The position numbers were made by a program, and so were the translations under genes. DNA of 64,000 nucleotides, taken from assembly GCA_035236585.1 (NCBI GenBank), contig CP141135.1, positions 6,358,001-6,422,000 of the forward strand. Direction: 5' to 3'. The notes under the pieces are model-generated. The model was not told the origin of the DNA and searched no databases. It saw nothing but the letters and a program-made list of their open reading frames with translations. The stretch's first letter is position 1; each line of letters starts with the position of its first letter. Of the stretch, positions 40,901-46,900 are shown one piece after another. The DNA is from Warburgia ugandensis. Taxonomy: Eukaryota > Streptophyta > Magnoliopsida > Canellales > Canellaceae.

Positions 40901-43900
40901 TGGCTTCTCTATTTAAGTTCCAAATTCAAGTAACAAACTCTCAACCAGCCAGACCATAAACTGTATCCCTGCATCAACCCTCTTCAGGGAGGAGACGAGG
41001 AACTCAATGGCAATGAAGATAAAGAGACCAGGAAGTGTGACTATAATGGAAGGCTCCATCGTCTAGGGAAAGGAAGAGGATGAGGGATTTGACAGAGGGA
41101 AAGGACAGAAAACGCTGCTGATAAAGGTGTCTGTTTGTTTTCTTGCAACTGTCAAAAGTATTACTAATGCATAACCAAATATAAAATTTTGGGAAACAGC
41201 TGTACAGTCAGTTCACAGGACAATCAATATAAACTGTTCAAACCTTTGAAGTTCCACTTTATGGCAATTCAAAGCTGCAGTATCCTTCTAGGGATCAATT
41301 ACTTAAGAAAACATATAAAGGATATGCAATAGTAGGAGTGAGGGCATGCAGATACACATATGCCTACCGGTGTAGAGTGGCAATCATCATCTTGCTTGTT
41401 CACAGAATGAAGTTCACTTTCATCCATGACATTCAACAAAGGCTTCATTTTAGAAGAGGGGCTCCTCCTATCCTTTGTTCTGTGAAACAAACCCCATCCA
41501 AAAAATGCTGAAACTAAAACAACATACACAATTGCTAATGAAAATTCTATACATTTGGCCTGCATAAATCAGAAACGAATCATGTCAGTCATAAATATTA
41601 GTTTGCATGACACAGAAATTAATTAATTAAACAAAAGAAGATGATTCCCATCATGCAATGGCTCTTACCTTAAGAGACCCAATTCTAATAGTGCAAGAAC
41701 CTTTCTCATGTGGAGCAGGAGGTGCAGAATCAGAGCACATGGGGGAAGAAGGACAATCACCACAAGAACAACCCAGTGAGGTGTCACCGCATGAATATAC
41801 AGATATATTAAAAGGCTTCATCCGGGATGACTCATGAATATTTGGCCGGAAATTAATTGCGTATGGTGAACCAGGCACACCAAGACCTGCTTGCCGACCA
41901 ATAAATGCAAACCACTCTGAAGGAACAATCAAATTGAAAAGTATCAGCATTTGAGAAAAAAGCATAATATATACTTCAATAAGAGATCTTAATTATCAAG
42001 GAGAAAAATAATGGCTTCAGTCCATATTGGTAGTTGAAATCTGCACAGATCCAATCACGTGGACAAGAATACCTTACTTATGGAGAAAACAAGTTCATGC
42101 AGTCAAAAAGCTTAATTGAAACTCACTAGCTAATGAATGGAAAATAGAGAATACAAAGAAAAATATTGTCCTCAAATATATACCATCTCACCTTTAAAAC
42201 TTTGAGCACCCGCACCAATAAAATCCATAGCTCGAGTATTCATAGTCCCAAACTTTACATCTTTGCAAGAGTTGTACAACTCTTCACCAAATGAATCGGT
42301 TACATAAAAGTCAATTCCATCGACAGTCACATTGTTATTAACCTAAGACAAAAATAAATAAGTTTCAATTGATACATTATAACTTGTTGAAGTCCGACAA
42401 CAAGCTGAGCAGATGGAAAAATATATTTGCTTTTTCTCACTAGGGAATGATGCAACTTTTACATATCAAAAGGAAATCTAAATGAAAATAAAAATAAAAA
42501 TAGTAGTTGATGCAGAAATGAGGCTAACCACTCACCAGCTAAATTACATGAAAGTATATCTTCTGATATTTAATAGAATAAACAGATGTAAGAACAGACC
42601 AAAAGATGAGAGGGCATTCACTTCTGCTATTTTGTGTATAAGGGTTCTTGGTATTAAATAAAAGGTCAAACAAATGGCAATGTCACTGTTTTCCTGCTGA
42701 GACAGATGGGAGATTCACAATGTTGATGGCCCAAAATTAAGAAGAATCAGCATGCACTAGAAAACCATGCTGATAGGTGTTAGATCCACCCTCATAATTA
42801 TAGATGTTAGTAGGACGCAATCTCCTTGAATTCATTTGTCATTGACTACAACGCAGAGAAAAAATAGATCTATGGAACCAACTGATGAATGGTTTACCAT
42901 TCCAGCAACAATAAAGGGCATGTTATATTTGTTTTTTTATTTTTCACGATGAGATTCGACATCTGGATATGTTTTGCTACATACTATGTAAGTTCCTCCA
43001 AAACCTGACTTCTGGTTCTGTTTTTTGCTTGCTCCTTCCTCATACCGAAGAAGAGAAAAGGACATTTTTCTTCTTCTTCTTTTTCATTTTTTGTTTTGTG
43101 AAAGTTAGACACACACATCCACAAGCAACCTTGAACCTGTAACCCAATAAATAAAAAACACTCTACGGTAGAAGCCCTTACCAACTCTTTGAAGACTATT
43201 TTTTTATTTTTTTTTGGGCATCTTTGGAGACTTTGAAATATTTCATCTCCTACACTTGTTCTGGAAAAAACAATTTTAACCATATTGCTCCCAACCCAGC
43301 CTCATGCATTCATGTATTAGTTGGATTGCCCCTTCATTGAGGAAATTTTTTTTCACTTCTGTCATTAGGTAAATGTAATATTTTAGTGAAGGAGAAGATG
43401 AAAACCACTCCTGAAGATATATAACATGTCAGAGAGGGATGCAGCACTATGAAACAAGTAAAAAGGTAGGCAAATTAACAGGAGCTTCAAACAATTAAAG
43501 ATAGAGTCTATCAGCATCACTATTGAACCCATATATAAGCAGGAGATAACCCAAACCTACAACCTGCAGGGATCACATGCACTGGGATAACATTGATAGG
43601 GATATTGTACCATTACTATATATCCTGCTAGCTATTTAGGCCATGAATATCCCTACCAAATTTTCAACTTTCAGATGCCAGACAGATGCCAGTATCAGCT
43701 TCAGGGAAAGTGTCTGGCATATACATAGTAGTAAACGGAATCTACAACAGTATTATGGCATGTGCATGAATCATACTATTTAATGTTCTTACATGTGTAC
43801 AACATGGAGTAACAACAAGCTGATAGATTCTGTCATCATTGGAGCGTTATAGAAAAAGAGTACTCAATGTATAACATGTTTATTTTTGCAAAAGGCAATT

Positions 43901-46900
43901 TGGCAGTCTTTTAAAGAAATGGAACAATTTGGATAAAAAGGGCAGCCCCAGTGCACAAAGGTCCATCCTATGCAGGGTCTGGGGAAGGGGCGGACCACAA
44001 GGGCCTAAAGTACACAGCCTTACCTTGCATTTTGCAAGAGGCTGTTTCCACACCTTGAACCCATGACCTCAAGGTCACATGAAGTCAACTTTTACCGTTG
44101 CGCCAAGGCGACAACAATTTGGATCCAACAGGATATTATATTGAGAGAAATAGATCTGTCATTCAAGAGATCAATGACCTAAAAATAAAAGTAGAACAGT
44201 TGAACAGAAGACAAGGAAGTTCTATTAAACTACAACCAGATACTGACTGTTTAGGTTACTTTTAGAATATTTTAATCACTAAGCAAATCAAGGTACTCCC
44301 TTTCTGGAAAAAAGAAATAAGACTACTGATATACAGACAAGATAATAATAACTGATCATTACACCAGCATAACAGAGGAGAAATGAAAGTGCAACACTTC
44401 AACAATGAAGAGGAAAGAACTTAATAAGACTATTCTCTTGTAGGTTGAAGCCAATCAGTTCCAAGTCTTAAGTTCAAATCAGCCAGTATTTGGGATAATA
44501 TAACTTTTTAAACACAGCATCATAAAAGACCTATACACATGTCAAATAGGGAAAAAGATACCTTCGAGGAAGAAACACTGATAACATTTCTCATGATTGA
44601 TTAAGAACATAACTGCATACCTTAGAAACAGAGGTCACATTGATGAAAAGGCTTTGATGAGGAGAGCAAGAAAGCTCACAGAAAAGATTTAAGAAGTTCC
44701 TCAGACATGCAGGGCAACCCACAAGAAAAGGAACTGCCTGCACAAGTAATTGTTCAATGCATTAAATTCAGATAGACACCAACGAGGCCAACCATATACA
44801 TGAAAATGTAGGCATGACAACACAACCATAAAAATGTAATCAACCAATGTGCTTTCGAAGATAATTAGAAAAACCATCAAGTTCAACATATGATATGGGA
44901 TAACTAAAGACTATAGCAGATTTTTGTAGTCTAGGACTCCAAAAGATTAGAAATATATTTTCAGTTTCACAAGTTAAACTCGACTCAATAGAAACAAACC
45001 ACATCAAAAAAGAACAGCCATAAAAAGATATGATACAGCAGCAAAGTTGCAGTTTAAGGCTTCAGATGACAGAAGAACAGGATTGAAGCACTTGTCAAGT
45101 TGGTTAAGTGCCATCTCACACAACCAAGATTGTGAGAATCCATAGAAAAGTGATAGAGAGACAGAGAGGAAACAGGAGAAGAAGAACAAAGGCAACAAAA
45201 AGATGTAGTTGCCCAACATCTCCAATACACATGGCTGTAATTGCCAACTAAAGCATCATAATTGGCATATGTAGGTCCTTCCCACTAGTGATGGGGAACA
45301 AGTTCTAGTCAAAACAACTTGGTTTAATTAAGTGCATGTAGAAAGCAGCTTCACTGAAGTCTTGATCAAAGTGGGGAAAGGCTACTCTCTAATTGCTCTA
45401 AATTGGTTGAAAATAAGGCCCTCATGATCTATTTTTATTCTATTTCTGGAAGGAATGGAAACGTCAATAAAGTTTCCATGAGGTATTTCTTCAACATCAT
45501 GAATCAAACCCTAAAGCTGGTACAGTAGTGAATTTAATGTATTGTACAGATGTTTTTGCCATCAAATCAGCTCTAGCTTCATGCTTAAATGTTTCTTTTC
45601 CTTTTTCTCTTTAATTTTTTTGGCCATCTTGTGCCAATCAGCTCTATTGTTGCTTTTATTTCTTTAATGAAGTGACATCTATTCACAGAAAAACAGAACA
45701 AGCTAATGTTTTCTTCTTTCCATAAAAGTTTGAGCATGGAAATCCTTCAAAGAGATTAACTGTAGGAAGTTATATAGCTTCCATTGCAACAGGGAAGCTG
45801 AAGGGCATAGGCTTCCCTTATCCTGGTCCAGCTGGATAATAATAGAATAGCATTTATCCATGAACCAGTGTATCTTCATCAATCTAAAATATCATTGACA
45901 ATGGGTAGTTTCATCCCTTAAGGACATAGAAGGAGACCATTGTGTAGACATCATCAGAAAACTAAAATGGTAACAAGAACAACAGAAACTGACTTGGCTC
46001 ATTATCTTACTTGTTGAACTTGCCCACGTAGTGTATCAAACTGATCTGCAGTGCAACAAACATTGCCACTGATGGTCGGGCACAAACTTTGGATTTTCAA
46101 AGAGAGCAATTCATCTGGCTGAAAATCAGAAAAATTAAACAATTATCAGATACATATCATCAGACATTGCACCCTATTACCAAATAATAAGGTATAACAT
46201 TAGAGAGAGAGAGAGACATTACAACAGAAGTGTCAGGCAGTGAATACCTTAATAGAAGGGGTGGCATAAGGACAGTTCAAAACCTTCCCATCACTCCGTT
46301 GTCCACAAATACCATACATCGAACAGTATTCTTCCTTGTGCCTTTCACTGACCAGCAGAAAATTGTACATTGATTACAGCTAGTTAATTTTAACACACAA
46401 AAACGGTTTTGAGCATGGAAAGGATACGAGAATGATTGAGAAAAATCTGAAGCATACAAATAAAGTCGGTCAATTTTTTTAATAAATGAAAGTAAAATGT
46501 AGCCCATATATGCTGAAGAAACCTAGTTAGTTCATTCCTTGACATCCTAGTACATATGCTGCAAATGAGGACTTAGTCCATATCATTTGCTCACGCAAGC
46601 AATCCATCTTATGATGATAGTAGTGTCTTACACTGATCTAGAATTGGATGCCAAAAGAAACCTTGAATTAGATGTCCTTGCAACCACTGGGACCCATAAG
46701 ACTGTGACCTGCATATATAAGATACCGCAACTCAGATAGGCCAATAGTATACCTAGCCCATGTATTTAGTTACAATGTATCACTGTGTAAGAAATTACTG
46801 TAATAAATTTCATGTTAGCTAATGCACCAGAATGCCATGAAGTTTGACCAACATCATATACAGAATAACCAAGAATCTTATATGCCTGACTACACAGTTG